Positions 45,900 to 56,888 of a stretch of DNA of 64,000 nucleotides are shown here, piece after piece. This DNA comes from Pararge aegeria (Eukaryota > Arthropoda > Insecta > Lepidoptera > Nymphalidae): positions 8,432,001-8,496,000 of the forward strand of contig NC_053202.1 of the NCBI RefSeq assembly GCF_905163445.1, in the 5' to 3' direction. The notes beneath the pieces are model-generated. The model saw nothing but the letters and a program-made list of their open reading frames with translations, was not told where the DNA came from and did no database searches. Position 1 is the first letter of the stretch. Every line of letters begins with the position of its first letter. The position numbers and the translations under genes are program-made.

Positions 45900-48153
45900 T
45901 TAATTCGAGAGTTGTCCGGCATATGCCATGCTTTGGGCATCATTGACATTTCTACTCCATCCTTGGGCTGGTTCATAAGAGTAGCCAGAATGTTCTTCAT
46001 GGTGCGGTGTATAACTGGCTGCCGATGATCCATGACTGTTCTTTGAGAGCAGCTTTCTGATAAGACTGAAAGCACTCAGAGCGAATGCGATCTTTCCAAG
46101 GAAGACAGCCTTGACTGCGGCGAACGCAATTATTCCAAGGAAGAGTGGCACCAAAGCCGCAAGTTTCAACTTCAAAAGAAGTAAAAGAGGAAGGATCTTC
46201 TTCAGCTTCTTTTTGCTGCCCTTCTTGCCTCGACCTACAGAAGTAAAATAAATAACCTTTAAACAACATTCTTACAATTCATTAAAAAGCATACGAGAAA
46301 TTGGAACGATAGGTGAAAAATCAGATAGCAAAATGATTGTAAATGTTAATGTTGGAAAAGAGCAACTACTGAGTTTCTTGGCGGCTCTTCTCGGTAGAAT
46401 CTGCTTTCCGAACCGGTGGTAGAGTCACACAAACATACATACTTGACATTTCAAAAGTGCTTATAAAGTAGGCCTACTTGAAATAAATGAATTTGAATTT
46501 GAATTTGATATAAATGTTCTTAGTTAAAAAGTTTGCGAAGATTTAAAGCGTTAATTTATTTAAGTAGACCTATTGATGTTAGAATGAAGGTACAATTTAT
46601 GCCAATAGGTATGGGAGAAAGCTTGCATTGTTTTACAAGTGTTACGTTTTAAGGTACATGTGCAATATTCACAGCACGAACTTCATGTTAGGCAAATATC
46701 GGTTTCTAAGGTTTTACTTGCTTTAGGGAAACCTAGTCTTAATATTCTATTCAGATAAACGATACATCTTGCAAACTCCCGGAAAACGATCTGGCAAATA
46801 TATGTATAATATTATAGACAAGCTTCACCACGATATGCTTAACAATTTTATGGTTTTGGAAATAAATATGGTAGCTTAAGATAAAATTTCAATATGTTAG
46901 ATGATCGAATATGAAATATACAATATACTCAATATTGGAAGAGGAGCATTTCAAAATCTCAACTTTAAATGGTCGTTAAAGGCAAAAACATGAAGCGAAA
47001 TGGGGGTGGAAAGATGGATTTAAATTTTTTGAGAAAAACTTTAGTTTTATAATGAGTAATGCATTCATATTTTAGAATGGTCTTTTAGAGACATACTTTA
47101 TAATTATTTTCCAAAAATGTACTCATTGAAAAGTTACAGATATAATTTACCTTCTTCATCAACATCCGTAGAATCTTCACTGTCGTCAGACAAACGTAAC
47201 TGCAGTACGTGGTTATCCAGGAAGTCTCCAACGTTGTTTGCTATTCTTTCCTCAATCTGCGATTCCCTGGTTTTTGGATTTTCAGAAAGTTGCTCATAGC
47301 TGCGAGCGGACCGTGCCGACCCAGTGTTTATTAATGTCATGCCTTCAAAAAGGTTAATGTCTTTAGTAATGGCCAGTCTTTCTGTATACTTAAGTGCTTT
47401 TTCCTGCAAAAAAATTTGTAACTTTGAACGAATTTTCTTTAGCAATTTAATATAAACTTAATTTCTATATTATACTGAAGTCAAAATTGGTTGAACGGCT
47501 ATAACGGAGACACGATTTCGCCGAAAAAGGATTCTTATTGTCGAGCCAAGCGCTTTTTTTTACGCTTGAATGTGAAATATTATTTCTGAGCATAATAATT
47601 TCACGTAGTTGATAAATATTTATTACTAGATTTAGAACTAATTTAGAATATAGTTATGTTTTTAATGTGAAAAAAGTTTATTAAATGGGTAAGTCACAAG
47701 TCGTCTTCCGACACACTTTTTTGAAATTGTACCTCCATTCATGACCTTATCGTCATGGTTGGATTATGTGGTATTTGACTTTATTTAGAATAACTCAAAA
47801 AGTTTATGATATTATGCCAAACGCCAATTCACTGATATTCGAGATAAAACTATCTACAAAACATACAAGCAATTATTTTTTTTATATTCAAGTCATAATT
47901 TTTGTGTCTTAAAATATTCTACCACGTGTCTCAAATAAGTCAGACACAGAGTGAACACTGTTTGCGCATCCTCATAACTATTACACAACACATCACTTCA
48001 ATTCACTTGAATCACATTCACCTTCAAACATAGTGACGTATCCGTATCGATGCACTCCGATACCGCACCCACTAAATTCTCCTCTATACTACGATCCACT
48101 GGGTTACAATTCACTGCCGCCAATATGGCGATAAGGGCTATTCTTTTCCACAT
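45900..48153 (-). CDS. Osi: Osiris family gene D (DUF1676), complete, 239 aa
   Basis: Exons 48022-48153, 47151-47403 and 45900-46234 give 720 bp (239 codons plus stop). Exon 1 is too short for a simple ORF scan: MWKRIALIAILAAVNC signal peptide, C34/C42, ending DTSLCLK with donor AAG|GTGAAT. Exon 2 starts after TTTTTGCAG with EKALKYTERLAITKDINLFE, contains RSARSYEQLSENPKTRESQI and ends phase 1 at DVDEEG. Exon 3 reads GRGKKGSKKKLKKI, hydrophobic LKLAALVPLFLGIIAFA and LGKIAFALSAF, then a Ser/His/Gly tail and NDAQSMAYAGQLSN (AQSMAY at 228-233). Exon 1 length equals that of gene A and exon 3 length equals that of gene E (335 bp). The hydrophobic core is nearly the same as in gene E, suggesting close paralogues. 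A LINE fragment lies in intron 2. Confidence 0.94.
46332..46507 (+). mobile_element. LINE 3' end with (GAATTT)n tail, in intron 2 of gene D
   Basis: GATTGTAAATGTTAATGTTG, CTCTTCTCGGTAGAATCTGC and GTAGGCCTACTTGAAATAAA, ending in GAATTT repeats. Same family as 50989-51229 and 63602-64000. It is antisense to gene D. Confidence 0.8.
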
Positions 48154-48950
48154 TTTTTTTTAGATTATCTTTCACCAGGTCGACCGTTCAACCAACAACG
48201 CTTGCCTCGTTATGATATCTTCCCAAAAATGAGATGGAATATATCCTTCGACTCCCCACCACGATATTGTTTAAATGACGTAAAATATGTATGCGTCGTT
48301 TGCTGACATACACTAACTGATGGTGTTGTAGGCTCAGTACATAAGGATAAGTAGAAGAATAAATATTTGATGTTAGAAAGCGAAGTTTGTTCACAGCCAA
48401 ATAAATACGCCCTCTTGCGTTTACGATGAAAGAAAAAGTGCGATGGTTTGAATTTTCGTGTATACGCACTAAACACTATAAATAGTTTATGTCAAGCCAA
48501 ACTTTATCGTAATTCCAAACCTAATAGAGTCGCAAATGCCTCGCTCCCATTGATAGGAATACATAATATTCTTAGCATCACTTAGATGTACCTGAAGATG
48601 TTCTAAATTATATTTAAACCGCTTTATGTTTTCTGTATATATAATACAGTTCATATTGCCGTGCACAATAATTTCAACTGTCACCTCTTTATTCGAAATT
48701 CAAATAAAAATTACGAAATCGGTTTCGAAATTCGTAATAATAATATAATAAAAAGTGAAATTTATTTGTTCGCTATTGCATTATCATTGCCTAATTTTAT
48801 ATGTAGCTATTTTATAATTCTACGGTTTGAGGTCAGAGTAGACTACGAGACAAACCGGTAAGGACTGTAGTGGTAAAACTTTCTGTCGCTGTTTGGAGTC
48901 GTTTCTACACAAAGTCGGGTAACGGCAAACATTCCTCAAGACATACAATA
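48154..48950 (-). other. Upstream region of gene D, no second gene seen
   Basis: Several overlapping open frames here have no family features. The first 110 bp carry the promoter-like boxes. TATAAATAG occurs on the plus strand at about 48476. Confidence 0.4.
48238..48259 (-). promoter_or_regulatory. Putative core promoter of gene D
   Basis: GTGGGGAGTCGAAGG (48259-48245) followed by ATATATT (48244-48238) on the minus strand, 91 bp before the ATG. ATATCATAAC lies 26-35 bp downstream. Confidence 0.45.
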
Positions 48951-49831
48951 GTAACTATTCGTCACATTTCTGATGAAGTTCTCCGACAAACGAGATAGAT
49001 TATTCTAGGAGGGGCAAGTAAGATTTTTATTTTGTCGTCCGCGGCTGTTTTGTGAATTTTTTTTACAAGTCCTAACGTAATCCAAAACTGTATTATTTTT
49101 TTCATTTTTGTCTGTCTGTATCGTCGCCTACATAATTTTTTTAATAGAGGCCATACATTTTCTGCGAGCTTTCCAAGTACTGCCATGGCTACCATTAAAA
49201 CATTTTTAACAACAACGACGAACGGTTTTTATTTTTTATTTATATATAAAGAGCACTGACAACATGCATATGACACGTTTTTAAACATAGCACAAACACA
49301 AAAACATGGACTGATATTATGAACGACAATTACAAGTGCACATAGCCTCCTACCTTAATTTCGCAATACAATTAAAGATTTCTTTCATACAAATTTTCAT
49401 GACTTCATGACGTTATATAACGACGCCTAGCCATGGATGATAACGGTAATTTGAACCCAATATTACACATAATTTATCAAATAAAGCTAGTATAAGGTAG
49501 ATAAAGATCAGTGCTCCGTAATCTCAAAGTATTAGAAACAGAGAAAGGACATCGTCCGAATTAGCCTATGATTCATCTTCGCAAAAAAGATTTGACTTGT
49601 ACTAAACTTCCCAGCTTAGTTTATGTCCTTTAATGTAGCGGACCTTTCAAATTATTAAAAAGTAGCTACTGCCCGCGTTTGTTACGGTTTCTGGTACAAT
49701 CCCGTGACAACCGTTTGTTTTCCAGGGATCCATAAATTTTAATTTTTGACGTAGAACTTATGAAATGCATGCTGATGATTAAAAGGTTTGAATACTAATA
49801 ATGAAATCGTAGAAAAAGTTTTTTTTTTATT

Positions 49832-49940
49832 ACAGTACAAGTTAGCCCTTGATAGCAATCTCACGTGGTGATAAGTAAGATGGTAGCGGGCTAACCTGTT
49901 AGGGATTATGTGTGTTGCTGTACCTGTTATAAAACCTGAA
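49832..49940 (-). mobile_element. Repeat family 3 end fragment
   Basis: ACAAGTTAGCCCTTGATAGC, ATCTCACGTGGTGATAAG and GATGGTAGCGGGCTAACCTG. Confidence 0.65.
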
Positions 49941-50109
49941 ACCTTTGTATCTACGTTTCAACGTCTTTTCTGTGCTTGGCATGGACCTCCTCATAAATGA
50001 AGCCTAAAAACTTACGCCTATAGTTTGCCTTTACGCGATTCAAATGCAAGTTGGCTAAGATTATTTGTAATATTAGGGACTAGTGTCTCCTCTACAACTT
50101 CTCATGAGG

Positions 50110-50400
50110 TTTTGACGACTTACGTAGCGCAGTGGTGAGAGCTCAGGTCTGACAAGTGGAGTCTCCGGAACTCTCGATAGGGGGTTCAAAATTTTCTATG
50201 GTCTGGTCAGATGGCTTAGGCAGTGGCTGGTTTGACCTTGCCGAGGAAGACGTGCTGCTAAGCGATTCAGTGTTCCTAGACGATGCTCGTCTAGCCACGA
50301 CCGACGCATCCTACAAGACCAGACCAGACTTAATCCAGAAGTTATAAATTTCCAAATTGACCTTACCGGGAATCGAACCCCGGGACCGCACACTCTCTTT
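50110..50400. repeat. Inverted pair of repeat family 3 fragments
   Basis: A plus-strand part (GCGCAGTGGTGAGAGCTCAG ... ATGGTCTGGTCAG ... GTGCTGCTAAGCGATTCAGT) is followed by a minus-strand part (AAGACCAGACCAGACTTAAT ... GGGAATCGAACCCCGGGACC), giving a fold-back of about 290 bp. Confidence 0.65.
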
Positions 50401-50745
50401 TGCCATAGGCCGTTAATAGCATAATAATTAATTACTCTGTTCGTAGACTCACGATTGTCTGTCTGTATAACTATAACTGGTTTGTAATAATAAATTCGCA
50501 TTAGGAGCTGAGTTATATAAAAACCGGCCAAGTGTGACTTGGACTTGCACAGGATGGATTCCGTATCATTACCATGTCTCTAGTATGGGTGCTCCTCTTA
50601 AATAGTTTTGTTTTACTTGAATTTAGTTCTATATTTGTGAAGTTAATGCATAACTAAATTCTGTGAGTATTTCAAGCGTTTACCTATTGCTGTTATAAAT
50701 ATTGAGCATAAACGCGCAAAAAAAAACGCGCCTTTTGTTGTATCA

Positions 50746-51310
50746 CCATTATCATATAACCCATTACCGGCCCACTAAAGCGCACGTGTCTTCCCCCAAA
50801 TGAGAAGCGATTGGCGGATTGGTGGACTCCAAACGCCTTTGAGAGCATTATGGAGATTTCTCAGACATGCAGGTTTCCTCACGATGTTTTCCTTCACCGT
50901 TGAGTGTTGTGATATGAAGTGATATTTTAATTGCTTAAAACGCATATAACTTTAAAAAAGTTATGTTATGTTATAAGCTATAAGTATAATGACAAGGTAG
51001 ATAGGAAGCAGCCAGCCTCGCTCTCATCTCCCGCAAGATAGAAAAATGATTGTAAATGTTGATGTTGGAAAAGAGCAACTACTGAGTTTCTTGCCGGCTC
51101 TTCTCGGTAGAATCTGCTTTCCGAACCGGTGGTAGAGTCACTACAAACATACATACTTGACGTTTCAAAAGTGCTTATAAAGTGCTAAGGCCTACTTGAA
51201 ATAAATGAATTTGAATTTTGAATTTGAATTTAGAGGTGCGTTTTGGGATTCGAACTCGGAACCCCGACAGTGAAACAGAAGACTAGACCGCTACTAGACT
51301 ATCACCGCTA
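50746..51310 (-). mobile_element. SINE family 1 split by a LINE insertion
   Basis: The body (CATATAACCCATTACCGGCC ... AAAAAAGTTA) runs to about 50967. The head resumes at 51230 (AGAGGTGCGTTTTGGGATTC ... ACTATCACCGCT). The two pieces are adjacent in intact copies. Confidence 0.75.
50989..51229 (+). mobile_element. LINE 3' end with (GAATTT)n tail, nested
   Basis: ATGACAAGGTAGATAGGAAG, CAGCCAGCCTCGCTCTCATC, CGGTAGAATCTGCTTTCCGA and the GAATTT tail, same family as the window's right end. Inserted in a family 1 SINE. Confidence 0.8.
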
Positions 51311-51783
51311 TTTATGCGATTGTACATAGAAATTTGTTGTATTCTGTTTTTTAGTAGGTACTTGCTGTAATAGGGGCAACAGAAATACATCATCTGTGGA
51401 AACTTCTAATGTATAACTATAACGGTTCAACAAATACAGCCCGGTGACAGACGGACAGACAGAAAGACGGACACCGCAGTCTTAGTAATAGGGCGGAAAC
51501 CTAATACTTAAACTCCGCCACCGTTTTACCCTTAGGGTAAGGAACCCTAAAAACGGTATTTGATATATAATAAAGAAAAGTTTTATCTTTATAGAGCTAA
51601 CGATCACATTTGCGATACTTTATTAATTTTTGTTAATTTTTAAGAAGGGAAAGTCGTTTTACGGGATTCTGACTATTCGCAAATTATTAATGTTTTATTT
51701 ATTTATACGATTTTATTACGAAATTCGTTGGAAACACAAGCTAGAGTAATGATTTTATCAGATTAAAAAAGTGTAAAAGTTGG

Positions 51784-51860
51784 TAGTACGGCCTTAACCC
51801 CTTCTCATTGTGGGAGGAGATCCGTACCCTGTAGTGGGCCGGTAATGGGTTGATATGACG
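51784..51860 (+). mobile_element. SINE family 1 tail fragment
   Basis: CGGCCTTAACCCCTTCTCAT, GGTAATGGGTTGATATGACG. Confidence 0.7.
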
Positions 51861-51867
51861 ATAGCGA

Positions 51868-52382
51868 GAAGCGGTGATATCCTAATTTTCGGGGGAGCGA
51901 GTTCGAATCTCAGCACGCACGTCTAACTTTTCTAAGCTATGGGCATTTTAAGTAATTAAAATATCAGTTGCTTCAACGGTGAAATATTATTTAAAACTTA
52001 AAACGCACATTACTTAGAAAAGTTAGAGGTGAGTGCTGGGATTCAAACTCGGCCCCCATAAATAAAATAAAATAAATAAATAAATTCAATATACTACGAC
52101 AATACACTTCGCCATCTAGCCCCAAAGTAAGCGTAGCTTGTTATGGGTACTGAGATAGCTGATGAATATTTTTTTATGAATATAATACACATAAATACTT
52201 ATAATATACATATAAACACCCAGACACTGAAAAACATTCATGTTGATCACACAAACACTCTCCAGTTGTGGGAATCGAACCCACGGCCTTGGACTCAGAA
52301 AGCAGGGTCGCTGCCCACTGCGCCACTCGGCCGTCCCCATGAAGTGAAGTCGAAGTCCTACCCAATGGGCTACCACCGCTTG
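51868..52382. repeat. Inverted pair of SINE family 1 heads with a nested SINE family 2
   Basis: A plus-strand head (GAAGCGGTGATATCCTAATT ... TTGCTTCAACGGTGAA, 51868-51984) meets a minus-strand head (AAAACGCACATTACTTAGAA ... ACCCAATGGGCTACCACCGC, 51985-52382). The second is itself split at 52056-52335 by a family 2 SINE flanked by CCCAT. Confidence 0.75.
52088..52335 (-). mobile_element. SINE family 2, nested
   Basis: Complete minus copy from CTACGACAATACACTTCGCC to CTGCGCCACTCGGCCGTC, preceded by an (AAAT)n tail, inside a family 1 SINE. Confidence 0.85.
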
Positions 52383-52429
52383 AGTACTACCCATAATTAC
52401 TTTAGCTATAGGCCTGGCTTGGCTGCCCT

Positions 52430-53590
52430 GGAATTAAAATACTTGCAAATCGGACAAAGAATTGCAAAGAAATCGGTTAAAATGAATAAAAAAATAAATC
52501 AATGCCAGGGGTTCTCTCAACATGTTAGCAGTCATTTACCACGAAACTCCAAAAGGTTCTGGAACTAGGTTAGCAGTCAAGTTCATAGACGGTGGCAAAA
52601 CGATTAAGTAATGTAACAAGTGTATGCACGTAACTCGCAAGTTACATTGCATTGGATTAAATATACGCCTTAACTTCCCGCAGAAAGTAAAACAACTGGC
52701 AAATCGGCCAAAAATAGCGAAGAAATCGCTTGGAATAAATAACAATAGAAACCTACTAAATATAATTCAATGTCAGGGGTTCTTTCAACCATGTTAGCAA
52801 TCATTTACCACGAAACTCCAAAAGGTCCTAGATCTAGGCTAGCAGTCATTTACCACTAAACTCCAAAAGGTCCTAGAACTAGGTTAGCAGTCAAGTTCAT
52901 AGACGGTGGCAATAAATTATAATAAAACGATTAAGAAATGTAACAAGTGTATGCACGTAACTCGCAAGTTACGTGCATACACGTAACATGCATTGGATTA
53001 AATATACGCCTTAACTTCCCGTAGAAAGTAAAACAACTGGCAAATCGGCCAAAAATAGCGAAGAAATCGCTTGGAATAAATAACAATAAAAACCTATTCA
53101 ATATAATTCAATGTCAAGGGTTCTCTCAACTATGCTAGCACTCATTTACCACGAAACTACAAAAGGTCCTAGATCTAGGCTAGCAGTCATTTACCACTAA
53201 ACTCCAAAAGGTCCTAGAACTAGGTTAGCAGTCAAGTTCATAGACGGTGGCAATAAATTATAATAAAACGATTAAGAAATGTAACAAGTGTAACATGCAT
53301 TGGATTAAATATACGCCTTAGCTTCCCGCAGGGAGTAAAACAACTGGCAAATCGGAAAAAAATAGCGAAGAAATCGAATGAAATAAATAGCAATAAAAAC
53401 CTATTCAATATAATTCAATGTCAGGGGTTCTCTCAACTATGCTAGCACTCATTTACCACGAAACTACAAAAGGTCCTAGAACTAGGTTAGCAGTCAAGTT
53501 CATAGACGGTGGCAATGAATTATTATAAAACGATTAAGTAATGTAACAAGTGTATGCACGTAACTCGCGAGTTACATTGCATTGGGTGAA
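52430..53590 (+). repeat. Complex tandem array, about four units of 270-340 bp
   Basis: The anchor GGGGTTCTCTCAAC and variants recur near 52508, 52777, 53117 and 53422. Every unit has CATTTACCACGAAACTCCAA or a close variant, AAGTTCATAGACGGTGGCAA and (where intact) GTAACTCGCAAGTTAC. Units 2 and 3 include an internal duplication of about 57 bp (CATTTACCACTAAACTCC). No coding capacity. Confidence 0.85.
52947..52982. repeat. Perfect 16-bp hairpin inside the tandem array
   Basis: GTGTATGCACGTAACT pairs fully with AGTTACGTGCATACAC across a CGCA loop. Other units have only the inner 6-bp stem, so this unit gained the outer arm. Confidence 0.9.
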
Positions 53591-53970
53591 AGTGACGCGC
53601 CGATTTCCCGATTCGCCGCGCCGGACGCGTGAGGTCAGGCGTTTATTCTTTTTTTTTTTGGAAAATGATGCAATCGATCTTGTGAATGTAGATGATGAAA
53701 TTGTATTGACGAGTTAAAGGCCGGCATTTTGGGAAATAAGGCCGAGAATTATGGAAGAACATTTTAAGATGTAGTCAAAGGTACCGATTCTATTGCACCC
53801 TCAGCCTATTAACTTCCCAATGCTGGGCAAATACCTCCTTATAGGAGAGATGGTTTTAGACTATTTACTCACCCCCATGCGGATTGGTGGACTTTAACAA
53901 CTAATATTACAAGTTACTTATAATAACCAGGACTGACGGTTTAACACGTTGCATGGCCGAGGCATGGGGT

Positions 53971-54025
53971 CGGACGACGCCAAGTTCCTAGCACCGAGCT
54001 GGTACTAGGAACTTGGCGTCGTCCG
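53971..54025. repeat. Perfect 21-bp hairpin with 13-nt loop
   Basis: The left arm 53971-53991 (CGGACGACGCCAAGTTCCTA, then G) is the exact complement of 54005-54025. The loop can pair further (ACC...GGT). It lies next to a tRNA-like SINE head at about 54056-54140. Confidence 0.92.
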
Positions 54026-54055
54026 TCCTTTAACAGAAAAAAATAATACCTACCA

Positions 54056-54140
54056 AGTTTGACCTGTTCCGGGACTCGAACCAAGGCTCTCTTGTTCCGT
54101 AGCTTAACGAGCTAATCACTAGACCAAGGATAGATAGGCC
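54056..54140 (-). mobile_element. tRNA-like SINE head (third type)
   Basis: The minus strand reads CTTGGTCTAGTGATTAGCTC and CCTTGGTTCGAGTCCCGGAA, strong A and B boxes, but with no foldable acceptor stem. A related plus-strand head is near 58830-58900. Confidence 0.55.
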
Positions 54141-54489
54141 AAGTAGGTAGTTAGTTCTCTTACATATAAACTTTTGTTTTGTACAGCAAAGGAAGGCAAA
54201 GGGAAATAACTATTTTTAAACTGCTTATAAACTTTTCTTAGTTTAGTGTAGCTATTTGTGTATAAGATAATTATTGTTTGCTTAATTAAATAATAACAGG
54301 TTAATTAAAAATATATTTTTAAGAAACCAACACAGTTTTGGTATTTTTGTCTGTTTAATCTGTCATCAGTAATACCAATATAATTTTGTAGATGGCATTT
54401 CCATAACTAATTTAAGAGAAGTATGTGAAACTTTAGACACAACCAAAATAAACACTAAATTAAGAACGTGCTAATTCTGGGTAGTCACA

Positions 54490-54720
54490 AAATCTAAATA
54501 TATAAAAAAGAAACCCACTGACACACTGACTATTCACGAAATCTCAGGAACTATAAAGCCTACAAACCAGATATTTTGAAGGTAGATTCCTTCAGGATGA
54601 AGGTATCAGCTGAGCGGTTTTGAAAGATTACCCCTCTAGGAGGGTGAAATAGGGGTTAGAAGTTAGCATGTCAGTCCTATAATTTTGAAGTTACAAACGA
54701 GAAAATCAGCATTTTATCAG
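54490..54720 (+). mobile_element. Helitron-like 5' fragment
   Basis: TCTAAATATATAAAAAAGAA, then ACTGACTATTCACGAAATCT. It resembles the 5' ends of the mini-Helitrons; no CTAG end identified. Confidence 0.35.
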
Positions 54721-55254
54721 CTTTAAATAATAAAAAAATGTGTAAATTATTTATTTGATACCTACTTATGCAAGCAAACACTTAACTTCTTATGGTTTTG
54801 GTGCACGTGACATATCGCACGCCAGAACATTTTAAGAGCGTAGAATCTTTAAAAAACCTTTAAATCAGCTTAAGCCAGGACCCCACTGACCCTATTTGTT
54901 AACGATTTTGAAGAGAAAAGCAATAAATTCCATAATGACGCTTGCGGACTCTCTAGCTTATGTACTATAGATACAAAATATGCTGGGCTACATTGGCTTT
55001 CGTTTACCAAACTGACACTCCTGTATTTCGTGTCAACGGTGGTTTAGTAATTTATTATTATGGATGACTGAGAAAAGTCAGAGAGATTATAAAAAAAGCA
55101 TCTATTCTTGTTTTCTTCTAAAAGTGCTATTTTCTTGTTCCTGTTCGTTTATTGGCAGGTTGGCGATCATTATTAATAATAATAATAAGCAAATATTATC
55201 CAGCAGAAGTTAGCTTACAAATATAATCTCATATCACAAAGTCTGAAAACCATA

Positions 55255-55765
55255 CCTTATTATAAATATGTACCAGAATCAGTTCTCGAAAACAACGAAT
55301 ACAGACTGTATTTCGACCGTGCAATTCTTACTGATTGAACAATCCATTACAATAGACCTGACATTACACTTCAAGATAAAAAGAACCTAACTGCAATCAT
55401 CATAGACATAGCTATACCCAACAGGCCAACACACATAATTTACAAAACACTATTGTGTTCGAAAAACTTTCTAAATATACAGACCTTAAAGACGATATAA
55501 AGCGCATGTGGCGGCTTAATGAAGTTAGCATAGTTCCGATAGTATTATCCACTACAGGTGTCATTCCCAAACAACTTCACCAGTCACTCAGCTTACTCAA
55601 TTTACCGGAATTCACCTACATATCTCTCCAAAAAGCTGTAATCCTAAACACTTGCAGGATAGTCCGTAAATTCTTACAGGGTAGTGAAGAGCCTACACAT
55701 CGAACTGGTGAACCCACGCACAATCACAATAATGTCCAACCACAACCTTCTACACAGACATGAAA
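55255..55765 (+). pseudogene. LINE ORF2 C-terminal pseudogene
   Basis: Reading across a frame change: YYKYVPESVLENNEYRLYFD, RAILTD, a stop, NRPDI, IIDIAIPNRP, then from 55455 FEKLSKYTDLKDDIKRMWRL, VSIVPIVLSTTGVIPKQL and LQKAVILNTCRIVRKFL. This order (LEN..Y.LYWDR, NRPDI, IDIAIP, KY.DL..EI.RMW, VP..IG..G, LQK..LL.T.RI.RK.L) is the known C-terminal domain of a LINE ORF2 class. At least one frameshift and one stop; no reverse transcriptase domain remains. Confidence 0.8.
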
Positions 55766-56888
55766 TTTCCCTCAAACACAATCCTACACACATACAAACC
55801 CACAACCTTAATAATTAACTTAATTAATTACTAAGTTTGTTTTTTTTGTTTTGACTCTGGGTGTGCACTTGACTTAGGTCCGTGCACACCTGAAATACCA
55901 GCTGTTAGCTGAGACACTAAAGTGTACACAGATAAAAATAATAATAAATTATAATCTCTTTATTAAGACAACTAAACTTTGTTAATAATACAACTTAAAC
56001 GACTATGTTAGAATTAACTATTTCATTAAGGCAACTTAAATTTTTGAATCCCCGGCTCTGAATAAAGAACGAATGCTTCTTCCTAACCAGTGGCGTAGGT
56101 TACAAAGTTGTGATGTGATACAAAAAAAAATCGGAATAAGAAAGGTTTTAACTTTAACTTTTGTTTTATTGTGTGTAACGTTTATTTTAGTGTGGGCCAC
56201 CTGATGGTAAGTGCAACACTTCACACGCATGCATGGAGAATGTCCTGCGACACATGCTTAAAACTTAAGGATAGGCATTCTAAGCCTAGTCTTAAGTTTT
56301 AATAACTCGTGCTGGAGATTTTTATCATTTTATATAATCTGCATACCCTGTGCATACCCTCTATGCACGCCGCTGAGGAGTGTAGGGTTGAATAACGTAG
56401 ACATTCATAAATAAATGAATTTTGTCATATCCGCCATATTGGATTTTTCATAGCGTAAAGCCTCTGACATCGAAAACGATTACCCTTCCGTATTCTGTTA
56501 GTAATGTGAATGCCAGGTTGATAAGTGGTTCATAAGTGCTACTATAAGAATGAGATATGCTAATAAAAGGGTGTATGGGGTCATAAATTCTTGTGTCACG
56601 CCTCACTTCTTAATGGGAGGTTTCGTAAGCATTCCATTCAGAAGAAAGTGGTGGATGAGTCAAGCACTTGGGCACGACCTTGAAGGCAACGGAACCTGCC
56701 GCGTCGGTGCACACGGGTTGCTATTTTGGATTAGACAGGTGATTGGAGAGCTGTTCATTTATTTTGGTTATTACCTCAATTCAAGTCAATTCAATTATTT
56801 ATTTCCTGATACAGGTAATAATATGTAGAATAGGTGTTGCAGAAAAAAAATATGTAGATCTTAAATGTACCACGCCAAATATACTAAT

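Noticed and set aside
48188..48476. Overlapping minus-strand frames upstream of gene D as an extra exon or gene
   Set aside because: No start context, splice pattern or family features; overlap the promoter-like boxes.
48962..49195. Minus-strand frame beginning MVAMAVLGKLAENV as a possible Osiris exon
   Set aside because: Lacks the Cys pair, the CLK junction and the AQxLAY tail; gene D already has its exon 1 at 48022-48153.
52143..52568. 141-codon plus-strand frame
   Set aside because: Runs through a nested SINE family 2 and SINE family 1 into the tandem array; no protein features.
52430..53590. CRISPR array
   Set aside because: Units are 270-340 bp, diverged and unlike repeat-spacer organisation; the sequence is eukaryotic.
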